A stretch of 24,979 bases of DNA from Spirochaetaceae bacterium (GCA_031257995.1 JAIRNN010000147.1:1-24979), one strand, 5' to 3'. Positions 15,425 through 24,487 are shown, counted from the stretch's first letter. Program-made: numbers and translations. Notes: generated from the sequence alone by a model not told the origin.

Positions 15425-16350
15425 CGGAAAACAAATCACTGCGGGTGGCGTATGGCGAGGCCCTCGCAAAACTCGGCGCGGTGAATGAGCGCATCGTGGT
15501 ACTGGACGCGGATCTTGCCCACGCCACGATGACCAGCCTTTTCGCGGAAAAGTATCCTGACCGGTTCTACAACTTTGGGGTCGCCGAGGCAAATATGGCA
15601 GGCGCGTCTGCGGGTTTTGCCTTTGAAGGCTTCATTCCCTTTGTCAGCACCTTCGCGTTGTTCGGCGCGGGCCGGGCCTACGAGATCATCCGTAACGCGG
15701 TTGCCTATGCCCATGCCAACGTGAAATTCGCGTTTTCCCATTCGGGGCTCTCGGTGGGAGAGGACGGCGGCAGCCACCAGTCGGTTGAGGACATTGCCCT
15801 GATGCGGGCCATCCCCGGCATGACGATATTCGTTCCCTGTGATCCCCGCGAAACCGAAAAGGCTGTGAACGCCGCAACCGCCCTGAACGGCCCGGTATAC
15901 ATCCGCGTCGCCCGTCCGGTATGTCCCTATATCACCGGCGAAAACGATCCCTTTGTACCGGGAAAGGCCGTTGTCCTCAGAGAAGGGGCGCAGGCGGCGT
16001 TATTCGCCACGGGGCTCATGGTCGCCGAGGCGCTGGAGGCGGCAAAACTGCTGGAAAACGAGGGCGTCTCTGCGGCGGTGGTCAACTTCCACACGATCAA
16101 GCCCTTCGACAAAGAGACGGCGCTCGAGATGGCGCGAAAGACCGGGGCGATAGTCACCGTCGAGGAACATTCCGTCATCGGCGGCCTTGGGTCGGCGGCG
16201 GCGGAGGCCCTTGCGGGTCAGGCGGGTTTTCAATTTGCGCGGATCGGCATCAACGACAGGTTCGGAAAAAGCGGTACGCCCAAAGACCTGTTCCGCGAAT
16301 ACGGGTTGACCGCCCCGGACATTGCGCGGAAGGTGAAGGAGATTCTATGA
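15421..16350 (+). CDS. Transketolase, C-terminal (pyrimidine-binding) subunit
   Basis: 309 residues starting at ATG 15421 within the stop of the N-terminal subunit. It shows LRVAYGEALAKL, VVLDADLAHATMT, FYNFGVAEANMAGASAGFA (the catalytic Glu region in GVAEANM), FAFSHSGLSVGEDGGSHQSVEDIALMR, the pyrimidine-domain histidine region, and a C-terminal transketolase domain with ALFATGLMVAEALEAA...IVTVEEHSVIGGLGSA and RFGKSGTPKDLFREYGL. A DXP-synthase-type activity is less likely given the two-gene architecture and the GEDGGSHQ motif. The stop overlaps the next gene by ATGA. Confidence 0.93.
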   Translation: MTENKSLRVAYGEALAKLGAVNERIVVLDADLAHATMTSLFAEKYPDRFYNFGVAEANMAGASAGFAFEGFIPFVSTFALFGAGRAYEIIRNAVAYAHANVKFAFSHSGLSVGEDGGSHQSVEDIALMRAIPGMTIFVPCDPRETEKAVNAATALNGPVYIRVARPVCPYITGENDPFVPGKAVVLREGAQAALFATGLMVAEALEAAKLLENEGVSAAVVNFHTIKPFDKETALEMARKTGAIVTVEEHSVIGGLGSAAAEALAGQAGFQFARIGINDRFGKSGTPKDLFREYGLTAPDIARKVKEIL

Positions 16351-16745
16351 ATATTGCGGTAAGCGAATTCAGCGGCGAAGGAATGAGCCGGGTCTACGAG
16401 AACCGGAAGTGGATGGTGGGGATTAAAAACTGGAAACCGGCCAACGACATCACCGGCATCGACTGTCTGGAACGGCACAACGAAACGGACGAGACCTTTG
16501 TGCTTCTGTCGGGGCATTGCACCCTCATTTATGCGAATGAGGAGGCCGGCGGACTGGATGTGCGGGCGGTTGTGATGGAGCCGTTTAAGGTGTACACCAT
16601 TCCCGCCGCGTTGTGGCACAACACGGTTACCCGCCGCGACACGAAGATGATGTTGATCGAGGATTCTGCCACAGGGCAAGCGAACAGTGACGTGATGACG
16701 CTCAGCCCGGATCAGATCGCCGAGGTACAGAAGCTGGCCGGGTGA
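16347..16745 (+). CDS. Small cupin-like protein of unknown role
   Basis: 132 residues; ATG 16347 overlaps the transketolase stop (ATGA), so it is translated with it. The middle resembles a cupin barrel: ERHNETDETFVLLSGHCTLIYA, then KVYTIPAALWHNTVTRRDTKMMLIEDS, with possible metal ligands H (ERHNETDE) and H (LWHN). The strict cupin metal motif (HxH) is not present, so it may be a non-metal or isomerase-like cupin. By position it may act on the same sugar or sugar phosphate as the transketolase, but no reaction can be assigned. Confidence 0.7.
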   Translation: MNIAVSEFSGEGMSRVYENRKWMVGIKNWKPANDITGIDCLERHNETDETFVLLSGHCTLIYANEEAGGLDVRAVVMEPFKVYTIPAALWHNTVTRRDTKMMLIEDSATGQANSDVMTLSPDQIAEVQKLAG

Positions 16746-16787
16746 GGGCAGGATAAACGCATAGTATAATGAGAACCGCGAAAGATT

Positions 16788-17969
16788 ATGATTGATCTTG
16801 AAAAAAAGGTAAACGATTTTCACGCGGCGGGGAGCGAGCGGCTTGCGGCACTGGAGGCTTTTGTTGACTCAGGCGGGCTTGTCGGTATTCCGGCTCCGGG
16901 AGATGAGTCGAACAACCACATTCACACGATCTATAGTTTCAGTCCGTATACGCCCGCAATGGCGGCGCTCGCGGCGCGGCGGGCGGGGCTTTCGGTTGCC
17001 GGGTCGGTTGACCACGATTCTTACGCGGCGGCGGCGGAAATGCGGGAGGCGTGCCGGATACTGGGGTTAGGCTGTGTGACGGGGTTCGAGGTACGGGTGA
17101 GTTTCCGGCACACGAAGTTTGCGGACCGCAAGATCAACAGTCCCGACTCGAAGGGCATCGCGTATATGACGGTACAGGGGATTCCCGCGAAGGAGGCCGC
17201 CCGCGTCCACGAGTTTTTGCGCCCCATCGTCGCCGCCCGGCAGAAGCGGAACCGGCTCATGGTGAATGCGCTGAACGGTATCCTTGCCTCGGCGGGGATC
17301 GCGCCGCTTTCCTACGACGGGGACGTGCTGCCGCTTTCGAAGGCGGACGAGGGCGGGACCGTCACCGAGCGGCACATCCTCTTTGCGCTTTCCCGCGCCT
17401 TTATCGCCCGGTGGGGAAAGGGCCCGGCGGTGGTGTCGGGCCTTGAGCGCGGTTTCGGCCTCACGTTCAACCCCAAGATCGCCGCCTATCTTGCCGATGC
17501 GGAGAACCCCTACTACGAGTATGACCTCCTGGGCGCGCTGAAAAGCGGTTTCGGCGACAAGATCTACATCCAGCCCGGCGAGGACGAGTGCCCCCCGGCG
17601 GAGAAAGTAACGGCGTTTGCCGCTTCGATTGACGCATATCCGGCCTACGCCTATCTGGGCGACGTGGGCGAATCGCCAACCGGCGACAAGAAGGCCGAGC
17701 GGTTCGAGGATGCCTATCTCGACGACCTCATGCCCCTGTTGCGGGAACTAGGGTTTAAGGCCGTCGCCTATATGCCTCCCCGAAACACCAAGAAGCAGCT
17801 CATGCGGCTTCGCGGCCTCTGCGCCCAATACGGCTTCATGGAGATTTCCGGCGTTGACATCAACAGCCCCCGTCAGGCTTTCAATTGCCCCGAACTCCTT
17901 GACGAGGATTTTGCCAACCTCATTGAGACGACCTGGTTTCTGGCGCGGCATGAGATAGGAGCCAGTTAA
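16788..17969 (+). CDS. PHP-domain metal-dependent phosphoesterase-like protein
   Basis: 393 residues, ATG 16788. The PHP metal motifs are visible: NHIHTIYSFSPYTP (H44, H46), GSVDHDSYAAA and a Glu in GFEVRVSFRHT. The C-terminal half has the barrel strand ISGVDINSPRQAFNCPEL, with the Asp expected of the last metal ligand. PHP enzymes hydrolyse phosphoester or related bonds with two or three metals. It lies 42 nt after the cupin gene with a TATAAT at 16765-16770 between them, so it may be the last gene of the transketolase operon or have its own promoter. No Shine-Dalgarno is evident. The substrate is unknown; long internal segments without known motifs suggest a specialised subfamily. Confidence 0.82.
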   Translation: MIDLEKKVNDFHAAGSERLAALEAFVDSGGLVGIPAPGDESNNHIHTIYSFSPYTPAMAALAARRAGLSVAGSVDHDSYAAAAEMREACRILGLGCVTGFEVRVSFRHTKFADRKINSPDSKGIAYMTVQGIPAKEAARVHEFLRPIVAARQKRNRLMVNALNGILASAGIAPLSYDGDVLPLSKADEGGTVTERHILFALSRAFIARWGKGPAVVSGLERGFGLTFNPKIAAYLADAENPYYEYDLLGALKSGFGDKIYIQPGEDECPPAEKVTAFAASIDAYPAYAYLGDVGESPTGDKKAERFEDAYLDDLMPLLRELGFKAVAYMPPRNTKKQLMRLRGLCAQYGFMEISGVDINSPRQAFNCPELLDEDFANLIETTWFLARHEIGAS

Positions 17970-18105
17970 GGAGGGGGGAGTCTGCCCCGCGCGCCTGTGC
18001 GCGCGCCAGCCGGTACGGACGCGCCGAAGGCGTGTCCACATCGGTCGGAGAGCGGACATCCGCTACCCCCTCTGCGGGGAGTGCCCCGCAACGCCCCCCA
18101 TCACG
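17970..18105 (-). repeat. Dispersed GC-rich repeat, copy D (inverted)
   Basis: Read on the minus strand it gives GGGGGGCGTTGCGGGG, CCCCGCAGAGGGGGTAGCGG, GGACACGCCTTCGGCGCG and a final GACTCCCCCCTCCTT, aligning with copy A. It begins directly after the PHP gene stop. It contains a strong hairpin, CGCGCGC-CTGT-GCGCGCG (near 17991-18008), that could work as a terminator for the operon. Confidence 0.7.
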
Positions 18106-18255
18106 GTTAACCACTGACGAGCGCTGATGAGACCCCTATAGGGCAACGCGGAGTATTCATACCAAGCGCCGCTTAATCCGTGCAATCAGCGGACCTTTTG
18201 CCGGAAATCTGCGGTTAAACATGATTGATCCTGTGCCGGTTTTGAAACTTATCTC

Positions 18256-18285
18256 TTGAAACGTGCCCCGCTTCCATGCTATACT
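18256..18285 (+). promoter_or_regulatory. Promoter of the Rpn-family gene, apparently leaderless
   Basis: TTGAAA (18256-18261), an 18-bp spacer and TATACT (18280-18285), extended by TGC. The ATG is at 18292, 7 nt after the -10, which is where transcription should start. There is no Shine-Dalgarno. This argues against the upstream TTG (18256), which lies inside the -35. Confidence 0.75.
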
Positions 18286-18291
18286 ATTCCC

Positions 18292-19305
<1,014 letters not shown>

Positions 19306-19333
19306 GTGAATCACGGGTTTTTATCCCGATTAA

Positions 19334-19730
19334 CTACAGATGAAGCGGTGTCCAGTGTGGAGAATCCGCCGTGATGGCGCCCTCCACGATCCAGACCTCG
19401 CCGGTTTTGTGTTTGAGATAGTCTTCGGAGAGGCGCGAGAAGGACGGAAAAGATGCCGCCGTCGGAGACGGTAAACTCGTTTTCTTCGTTAACTTCGTCC
19501 CGTTTTTCTTTCGTCTTAAACGTAACGGCGCACACGGGGTTCCCGTCCGGCAACACCCGCGTTTTCCAGCGAACGCGCAGTCCCGAATCCGGCAACCCGC
19601 TGCCTGATGCGGACTTTCAGTAACAATCGTCTTTCCGGCAGGAGCCGCCCCACACGCCGAGAGCGGAAAGCCGTTTTCTGACGGCCTCCCGGGCTTCGAC
19701 ACGGGCTTTTAGTTCAATTTCGTAGGGACA
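19334..19730 (-). pseudogene. CYTH-domain protein (class IV adenylate cyclase/thiamine triphosphatase-like), broken
   Basis: On the minus strand the text starts PYEIELKARVEAREAVRKRLSALG, which carries the CYTH signature E-x-E-x-K (EIELK). It proceeds to DDCY, then a TGA at 19617-19619 where Trp is likely, then PDSGLRVRWKTRVLPDGNPVCAVTFKTKEKRDEVNEENEFTVSDG in the same frame. After that a frameshift moves to FSRLSEDYLKHKTGEVWIVEG, ending at 19334. These match CYTH strands (R-x-R, T-x-K, E-x-E). No start codon is found: the codon before PYEIELK is TGT, and the upstream DNA is the inverted-repeat end of the island at 19737. The intact protein would be about 180 residues, acting on triphosphates (cAMP synthesis or triphosphate hydrolysis). 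Confidence 0.7.
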
Positions 19731-20014
19731 GCCTTTAAGAGCCTGGCTCAAAAACCCTTTGCCCGTGAACGATGAAAAAGGTCCGCTGATTACGCGGATT
19801 GACGCGGAAACACCCTGAACACGGCCGTGCGGCTCGTGGGCAGAATTACTGCCCCGCATATTCTGTTCCGCCCGCCCTCTATACCGCCTGTCCAGCCGCC
19901 CGTCTCTCATCATTTGCCCGGCATCAAATGCCTCGCATCAAAGATGCCCCGCGCCTTAGCGGTTAAAAACCCGAAACGCGCCCCACCTGGCAAACCCCCG
20001 TTTGCCAGCAAAAC

Positions 20015-20155
20015 CCCGTACTCTGACTAGAGTACCCGGAGTACTCTAGGCTAGAGTACTCTAGGTACTCTAGGTTAAAGCGCCCCCTCGTACTCTAATG
20101 CCGTGCGGACGTACCGGCAGTGTACTAGGCGGTACACCGGCGGTGTACTAGGCAA
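20015..20155. repeat. GTACTCTAG/GTGTAC palindrome cluster
   Basis: It holds GTACTCT-GA-CTAGAGTAC, a near-perfect GTACTCTAGGCTAGAGTAC (9-bp arms, 1-nt loop), a further GTACTCTAGG, and downstream GTGTAC-TAGGCG-GTACAC followed by another GTGTACTAGGC. Units are less regular than the arrays to the right. Confidence 0.7.
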
Positions 20156-20165
20156 CGTTGTTACA

Positions 20166-20275
20166 TTATGTCGTGAGTATGAAGCCGGTCTCGATGATGC
20201 GGACTTCTTTCAGCAGGGTTATACTGCGCGCGTATCTGTCCTTCCACTGCTTGCCCGTGGGGAGGCGGGCCATGA
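20166..20275 (-). other. Possible small gene fragment, not recognised
   Basis: The minus strand reads MARLPTGKQWKDRYARSITLLKEVRIIETGFILTT and then stops. It has helical, charged composition unlike the repeats around it and could be a remnant of a real gene cut by the 23-bp array that lies immediately upstream. No family is recognised and there is no good ribosome binding site. Confidence 0.25.
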
Positions 20276-20283
20276 CGATGATC

Positions 20284-20445
20284 TTGCAGGGGTGTCCTGC
20301 ACGGCCTTGCAGGGGTGTCCTGCACGGCCTTGCAGGGGTGTCCTGCACGACCTAGCAGGGGTGTCCTGCACGGCCTTGCAGGGGTGTCCTGCACGGCCTT
20401 GCAGGGGTGTCCTGCACGGCCTAGCGGGGGTGTCCTGCGGCCTCG
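20284..20445. repeat. 23-bp tandem array, about seven units with GCAGG/CCTGC hairpin
   Basis: Each unit is GCAGGGGTGTCCTGC followed by ACGGCCTT or ACGACCTA; the core is a 5-bp hairpin with a 5-nt loop. The last unit is degenerate. Units are nearly identical, so expansion is recent. Confidence 0.88.
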
Positions 20446-20526
20446 CGAGGATAACGAACCCCGTAGGGCTGCGCGAATAGCGCCGCGCCGCACCCCGTTA
20501 TACCGCCATGCGCCGCCCAACGTTGG

Positions 20527-20785
20527 CCGTATCAGCCTCTTGGTATCAGCCGATACAACGCCTTGGTATCAGCCGATACAGCCCCTTGGTATCAGCCGAT
20601 ACAACGCCTTTGTATCAGCCCCTTTGTATCAGCCGTATCAGCCCCTTTGTATCAGCCGATACAGCCCTTTTGTATCAGCCGATACAGCCCTTTTGTATCA
20701 GCCGATACAGCTCCTTTGTATCAGCCGTATCAGCCCCTTGGTATCAGCCGATACAACGCCTTGGTATCAGCCGATACAGCCTCCC
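20527..20785. repeat. 23-bp tandem array, about eleven units with GTATC/GATAC hairpin
   Basis: Each full unit has GTATCAGCCGATAC (5-bp arms, 4-nt loop) followed by AGCCCCTTG, AACGCCTTG or similar. Three or so units have lost one arm (GTATCAGCCGTATC or a shortened form). The spacer part does not carry unique sequence, so this is not a CRISPR array. Confidence 0.88.
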
Positions 20786-20874
20786 GGCGCCGGCCTGCTG
20801 ACAGAAATCCCCGCCGCGCCGTTACCCTGGCCGGGCTCTATGAAACCGGAACTGCTTAGGTTTTTGAACAGCCT

Positions 20875-23052
20875 CTAAGGGAGCGTTACCCATGAGGGGA
20901 ATGTCGGACTGTCTAAACCGTTCAGTTTGGGATAAGAGTTGCTGGAGGAGAAGTCCCACTCGGTGGTCCATCCAAGAGTCGTAGTATAAGAAACAGTGGG
21001 CGTTGACGAGTTAGTCGCATCGGACTTGCTAATATCCGCGCCGCCTGTCTTATCAACATCATTATTCGTTGTATCAATAATAGGACTTCCCCACTCATAG
21101 GATAACATTCCATCGTATGCGTAATTGGTGCTTAAAGTAGAGCTGCTAGCGTTGCCGCCAATCACCCGAAACCTCGTGCCGTTGCTTGCGATATACCTCT
21201 GGAGCGCGACACATGCCTTTACGACATTCCCGCTGGTAGCCGCCGCATAGCCCGCGATACCGCCCGCATACACCGTGCCGCCCGTAACAAAAGTATGCGC
21301 CAAAACAGAACCTGCCGCATACGATTTTTGCACGGAAAAAGTATCCTTCAGATACCCAACGATGCCGCCCGCATACACAGGGGTATGATTGCTGTTTGAC
21401 TGCACTCTCGCGTCAACCTGGGCGAGCGCAAACGTGTTTGCAATGGAACCGCCGGCTACGCCGGCTATGCCCCCGGCGATTGCTCCGTACGGCGCCGTTC
21501 CTCCTGTGCCGGTTACAGAATGGGCTTTTACCGTTACCACGGCATAACTCTGGGAAATCGCGGCCCCGGTTTTTCCGGCGATTCCCCCTGCGGCGGCGAT
21601 ACCGTTGCTTGCGTTCACTCTCGCGTCAATCCCGGCCTGGGTTTGGCCATTGGTTGCGGAAGCGTTATACACGACATTGGCATAGGATGTGCTGATTTCC
21701 TTTTCTGCATGACCCGCGATACCGCCTGCGTATGCTTCTTTTGACACTACCACTGGAGAAGAGGAGACAAGCGTAAACCCCGCGATCACGCTGCCGGAAC
21801 TATTCGAGAACGAACTGTCTGCTATTGTCTCGGTACTATAACCCGCAATTCCTCCGGCATACGCTGTGCCGCCAGCAGATAAAGCAGTAATGAAAGATCT
21901 GCTTCCTGAAAGACGGTTGTTGCTGAGCGCGCTCCCCGTTTCCCCCGTAATTCCTCCGGCATACGCTTCGCCTGCACTTGTGGTTTTAGCGGTAACGGCG
22001 AGCGATACGCTTAACGGAACTTTCGTGCTCAAACCATAAACACCCACCGTTCCCCCGTTCCCTACCTTGCCGAAATAACCTCCGGCATAGGCTTTCGATG
22101 ATCCTGTTGCGGTAACGCTCGCCGTTACTGGAGTAGACTCAATGTTTACTTTCGAGTTTACTCCCGAAGCCAATACTCCCGCGACACCGCCTGCATAACA
22201 AGTTTCGGTGCTCCCTCCGGTAACGCTCACCGTAACCGGCATGGATTGGCCATAGGGTGATTTCCCTTCGACCGAACTGCCTTTCACGGTACCATTCAGG
22301 CTGCCGGCAATACCGCCCGCATACACATTGAGACCCGCATTGGACGTGGTTATGGTTACACTAACCCCGGCGGCGCAGTTTTCGAATTCGGTTCCCGTGT
22401 CCGCTTTCCCCACGATGCCGCCCACATAGACATTGGTTACGGTCGTTGGAAGATCAGAAGCATTAGGATTGTTAATGGTAACCGAACCGGAAACCGACAC
22501 GTTCTCAAAGGTCGTGTCTTTCGCCAGTGCCGCAACGACACCGGCATACCGAACATTCGGGTCGGGCTGGGCGGTGGTGGGCCCCAGGGTACTGACAACC
22601 TTTCCGGTTTCAAATTTCAACCACGAAACCGTTGCCCCCTCCATTTTAGTAAAGAGGCATTCTCCAAAATTTGACTTGACCTTCGTTAATAGATCTCCGG
22701 TATCATCATCCTTGTACCACCCGGTAAACGTCCCCGTGAAAGTACCCGAATGAGCCGCCCTGGTTACGGTAAACGTCCGGTCCGGAACTCCGTTCCCCCG
22801 GAGGATATAGTAACCATCTGCCGGGTACTCATCACTGGGTCCTGAGAGCAAAGCCTTTAGCTGGTCGTCGTTATCAATATAAATGGGCGTCTTGGCTTTG
22901 GGAATATCGTCCATCGTCGTGTCGGGCGGGGCCTCTTCTCCGCCGCCGCCTCCGCCCGTATCGCCTCCGAGGAGGTTCAGTAACGGATTGCCGCAGGAAT
23001 AAAAAAAGACTGTCGGAACGAGAACCAGCCATAATGTTAAAAATCTTTTCAC
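20875..23052 (-). CDS. Large surface lipoprotein with about eleven YAGGIAG (GLUG-like) repeats
   Basis: 725 residues. Start is GTG 23052, overlapping the upstream stop by GTGA, so it is translated with the barrel protein. A lipoprotein signal (KRFLTLWLVLVPTVFFYSC, lipobox Cys followed by GN) is followed by a flexible Gly/Glu/Pro linker and a non-repeat region (about 50-165, YYILRGNGVPDRTFTVT). Then come about eleven units with cores such as YVGGIVG, YAGGIAG, YAGGVAG, YAGGYFG and YAGGITG, each followed by polar strands rich in Ser, Thr and Val. This is the GLUG-type pattern, expected to form a right-handed beta-helix or solenoid, typical of adhesins and polysaccharide-facing surface proteins. 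The C-terminus is GWTTEWDFSSSNSYPKLNGLD, a common ending of such solenoids. Ligand unknown. Confidence 0.88.
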   Translation of the reverse strand: MKRFLTLWLVLVPTVFFYSCGNPLLNLLGGDTGGGGGGEEAPPDTTMDDIPKAKTPIYIDNDDQLKALLSGPSDEYPADGYYILRGNGVPDRTFTVTRAAHSGTFTGTFTGWYKDDDTGDLLTKVKSNFGECLFTKMEGATVSWLKFETGKVVSTLGPTTAQPDPNVRYAGVVAALAKDTTFENVSVSGSVTINNPNASDLPTTVTNVYVGGIVGKADTGTEFENCAAGVSVTITTSNAGLNVYAGGIAGSLNGTVKGSSVEGKSPYGQSMPVTVSVTGGSTETCYAGGVAGVLASGVNSKVNIESTPVTASVTATGSSKAYAGGYFGKVGNGGTVGVYGLSTKVPLSVSLAVTAKTTSAGEAYAGGITGETGSALSNNRLSGSRSFITALSAGGTAYAGGIAGYSTETIADSSFSNSSGSVIAGFTLVSSSPVVVSKEAYAGGIAGHAEKEISTSYANVVYNASATNGQTQAGIDARVNASNGIAAAGGIAGKTGAAISQSYAVVTVKAHSVTGTGGTAPYGAIAGGIAGVAGGSIANTFALAQVDARVQSNSNHTPVYAGGIVGYLKDTFSVQKSYAAGSVLAHTFVTGGTVYAGGIAGYAAATSGNVVKACVALQRYIASNGTRFRVIGGNASSSTLSTNYAYDGMLSYEWGSPIIDTTNNDVDKTGGADISKSDATNSSTPTVSYTTTLGWTTEWDFSSSNSYPKLNGLDSPTFPSWVTLP

Positions 23053-23597
23053 CAGAACACCCCTGTTATTGGAAAACGATAGACACCCAATAACCCTATG
23101 CCGAACATGTGCGGATACCCGACCCTCACATAGGGCTCGATATAAAATGACCCAAAGCGGCTGAGCGCGATTCGGGAACCGGCAACAAGGCTCGCCATAA
23201 AATGCGGCTGGAGGGAGTTGTTTTCATCAATGAACACGGCCGCTCCCGCTTCCGCCTGAAGAAAAAGATGAAAAATCGATGCCCAATTGTAATGTTTTAT
23301 CAAACTCTCTTCGTTTCTCAAAAAATAATAACGTACATTACCCGAAAACTCCAGCGTTGTCAAGACACCGTCGCCGCATATTAAGGACGACGTTCCAATC
23401 GACAGCATCTCCCCAAACCGATAGTCGCCTGAGAGCCTCGCGCCGATGCCTATAGACGTGGGGCTGTAGCCGTTGCCTTCCGCCCCTAACGATAGAGAAA
23501 GTCCTACGACATCCTGAGCATAGACCGGTATCCCGGCCCTTTTTACGGTTCCGAGTACGGCCACTGTGATAAAAAACAAACTTACGATTTTTTTCAT
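23049..23597 (-). CDS. Small outer-membrane beta-barrel-like protein
   Basis: 182 residues from ATG 23597. A cleavable signal peptide (KKIVSLFFITVAVLG..., cleavage after VYA) is followed by alternating hydrophobic/polar strands (GLSLSLGAEGNG, IGIGARLSGDYRFG, LEFSGNVRYYFL, FLQAEAGAAVFI, ASLVAGSRIALS, FYIEPYVRVGYPHMFGIGLLGVYRF) and a C-terminal aromatic residue (FW end), as in 8-stranded barrels folded by the BAM machinery. It is probably coupled to the repeat lipoprotein by a 4-nt overlap and may anchor or export it. No clear strong Shine-Dalgarno (GTGGA 8-12 nt upstream). Confidence 0.75.
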   Translation of the reverse strand: MKKIVSLFFITVAVLGTVKRAGIPVYAQDVVGLSLSLGAEGNGYSPTSIGIGARLSGDYRFGEMLSIGTSSLICGDGVLTTLEFSGNVRYYFLRNEESLIKHYNWASIFHLFLQAEAGAAVFIDENNSLQPHFMASLVAGSRIALSRFGSFYIEPYVRVGYPHMFGIGLLGVYRFPITGVFW

Positions 23598-23803
23598 GCC
23601 GTTTATTCCACTTCTGCCGCGGTACGAAAACGCGCGAAAGAAAGAACTCCACTACTATTATCGGCACTATTACCCTTGAAGTTGAGAAAAACAAGGAACC
23701 ACGGGTAACCGTGATAAAATCACAAGGAACCGCAGATTGCGCCGGAAACGGCGATACGGATAGGCACGGATTAGAGAGGTCCGCAGATTAACTCGGATCC
23801 TAT

Positions 23804-24487
23804 GTTAAACGTGATTTTTTCATCTTTTTCGCCCTTTTTTCCCGTTGGATTAAAGCAGGACGGCTGACAACCGCATATATATGTACGAGGTTATACTATA
23901 TGAGAAAAAACAGAGAGCTGGCGGAAAACGTCTGGTACGAGGTGCGGACGGCCCTTAATATCGAAGAGCCCTTGTTCCGGTTGCCGGAGGCCAAAGTGTT
24001 ACTCCACCGCGTACTCCGCGAGACAAAAGCGCGTTACGGCTTCGAGACGCGCGGGCTCAGGCTTGAGGGGGCGTGGCTCACGTTTTACATCAAGCCCGAC
24101 GACGGCCTCAAGCTGCCTGAGATAATGCAGTGGATGAAGCAGACGTTTTCGGCGCGGTTCAACGCGCGGACGGGACGGACGGGGCACGTGTGGGGCGAGC
24201 GGTATGAGTCGGAGATATTGTGGGGAGGGCCGCCTGAGGGGGCGGAGGAGGTTGACTGGGCGGCGGTGGAAAAGTCGGCGAAAACGAAGATTCCGGCGGC
24301 TATTGCCTACACCTTGTCTTGGGGCAGCCCCCGCTCGGATGGGATGACGATAACGACGAGTTTTTCGGCAAAAAACGCTTCCAAACCCGCGCCACCACCC
24401 GGCTAACCGCCCGCTTTACGGCCCAAAAGGAGGTACAGACCGCCTCGAGCGTCCTGGCCAAAGATGGCCGCGAGAGAGGTCTGCCCA
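23804..24487 (+). mobile_element. RAYT/IS200-like mobile unit, copy 2
   Basis: Same extent and landmarks as the inverted copy at 2411-3096: GTTAAACGTGAT at the left, GTACGAGGTTATA before the gene, and after it AAAAGGAGGTACAGACCGCC, the hairpin TGGCCA-AAGA-TGGCC (24455-24469) and AGAGAGGTCTGCCCA at the right. The DNA between 23700 and 23803 holds degenerate words such as CACGGATTAGAGAGGTCCGC, also seen in variant form near 18170 and 19785. Confidence 0.7.
23900..24406 (+). CDS. RAYT-like (Y1/IS200-type) transposase homologue lacking catalytic motifs, copy 2
   Basis: 168 residues, colinear with the protein of copy 1. It reads PLFRLPEAKVLLHRVLRE, then GLRLEGAWLTFYIKPDDGLKLP where the HUH strand should be (no histidine pair), then MKQTFSARFNARTGRTGHVWGERYESEIL. 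The GHVWGERY block is closer to the family consensus (G-H-x-W-x-x-RY) than in copy 1. The tail AYTLSWGSPRSDG is shared; the last 25 or so residues differ apart from a closing KPAP..PG. Start is ATG 23900 with GAGG upstream. Most differences between the copies are substitutions without stops, so both frames appear to have been kept open. Confidence 0.75.
   Translation: MRKNRELAENVWYEVRTALNIEEPLFRLPEAKVLLHRVLRETKARYGFETRGLRLEGAWLTFYIKPDDGLKLPEIMQWMKQTFSARFNARTGRTGHVWGERYESEILWGGPPEGAEEVDWAAVEKSAKTKIPAAIAYTLSWGSPRSDGMTITTSFSAKNASKPAPPPG

Larger units (their letters stand above)
19737..20878. mobile_element. Island bounded by inverted repeats and filled with tandem hairpin arrays
   Basis: The left end reads AGAGCCTGGCTCAAAAACC on the plus strand (from 19739); the right end reads AGAGGCTGTTCAAAAACC on the minus strand (near 20857-20876). 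These match at most positions and point inward. The left end abuts the broken start of the CYTH remnant; the right end touches the stop codon of the repeat lipoprotein. Inside are three separate arrays of short palindromes (about 20015-20155, 20284-20445, 20527-20785) and no convincing gene. It looks like a non-autonomous element or repeat nest; no transposase is present. Confidence 0.5.

Noticed and set aside
18256..18291. Upstream TTG start for the Rpn protein
   Set aside because: The TTG is part of the -35 element of a good promoter, so it cannot be in the transcript; family members begin at the MKNEP-type start.
20284..20785. CRISPR-like arrays
   Set aside because: The units are directly adjacent or separated by the same short tail, with no unique spacers and no cas genes; they are simple tandem repeats with palindromic cores.
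20315..20878. Plus-strand open frames across the 23-bp arrays
   Set aside because: Pure repeat translation (ISRYSPLVSADTT type) in more than one frame, no ribosome binding site, and bounded by the repeat island.
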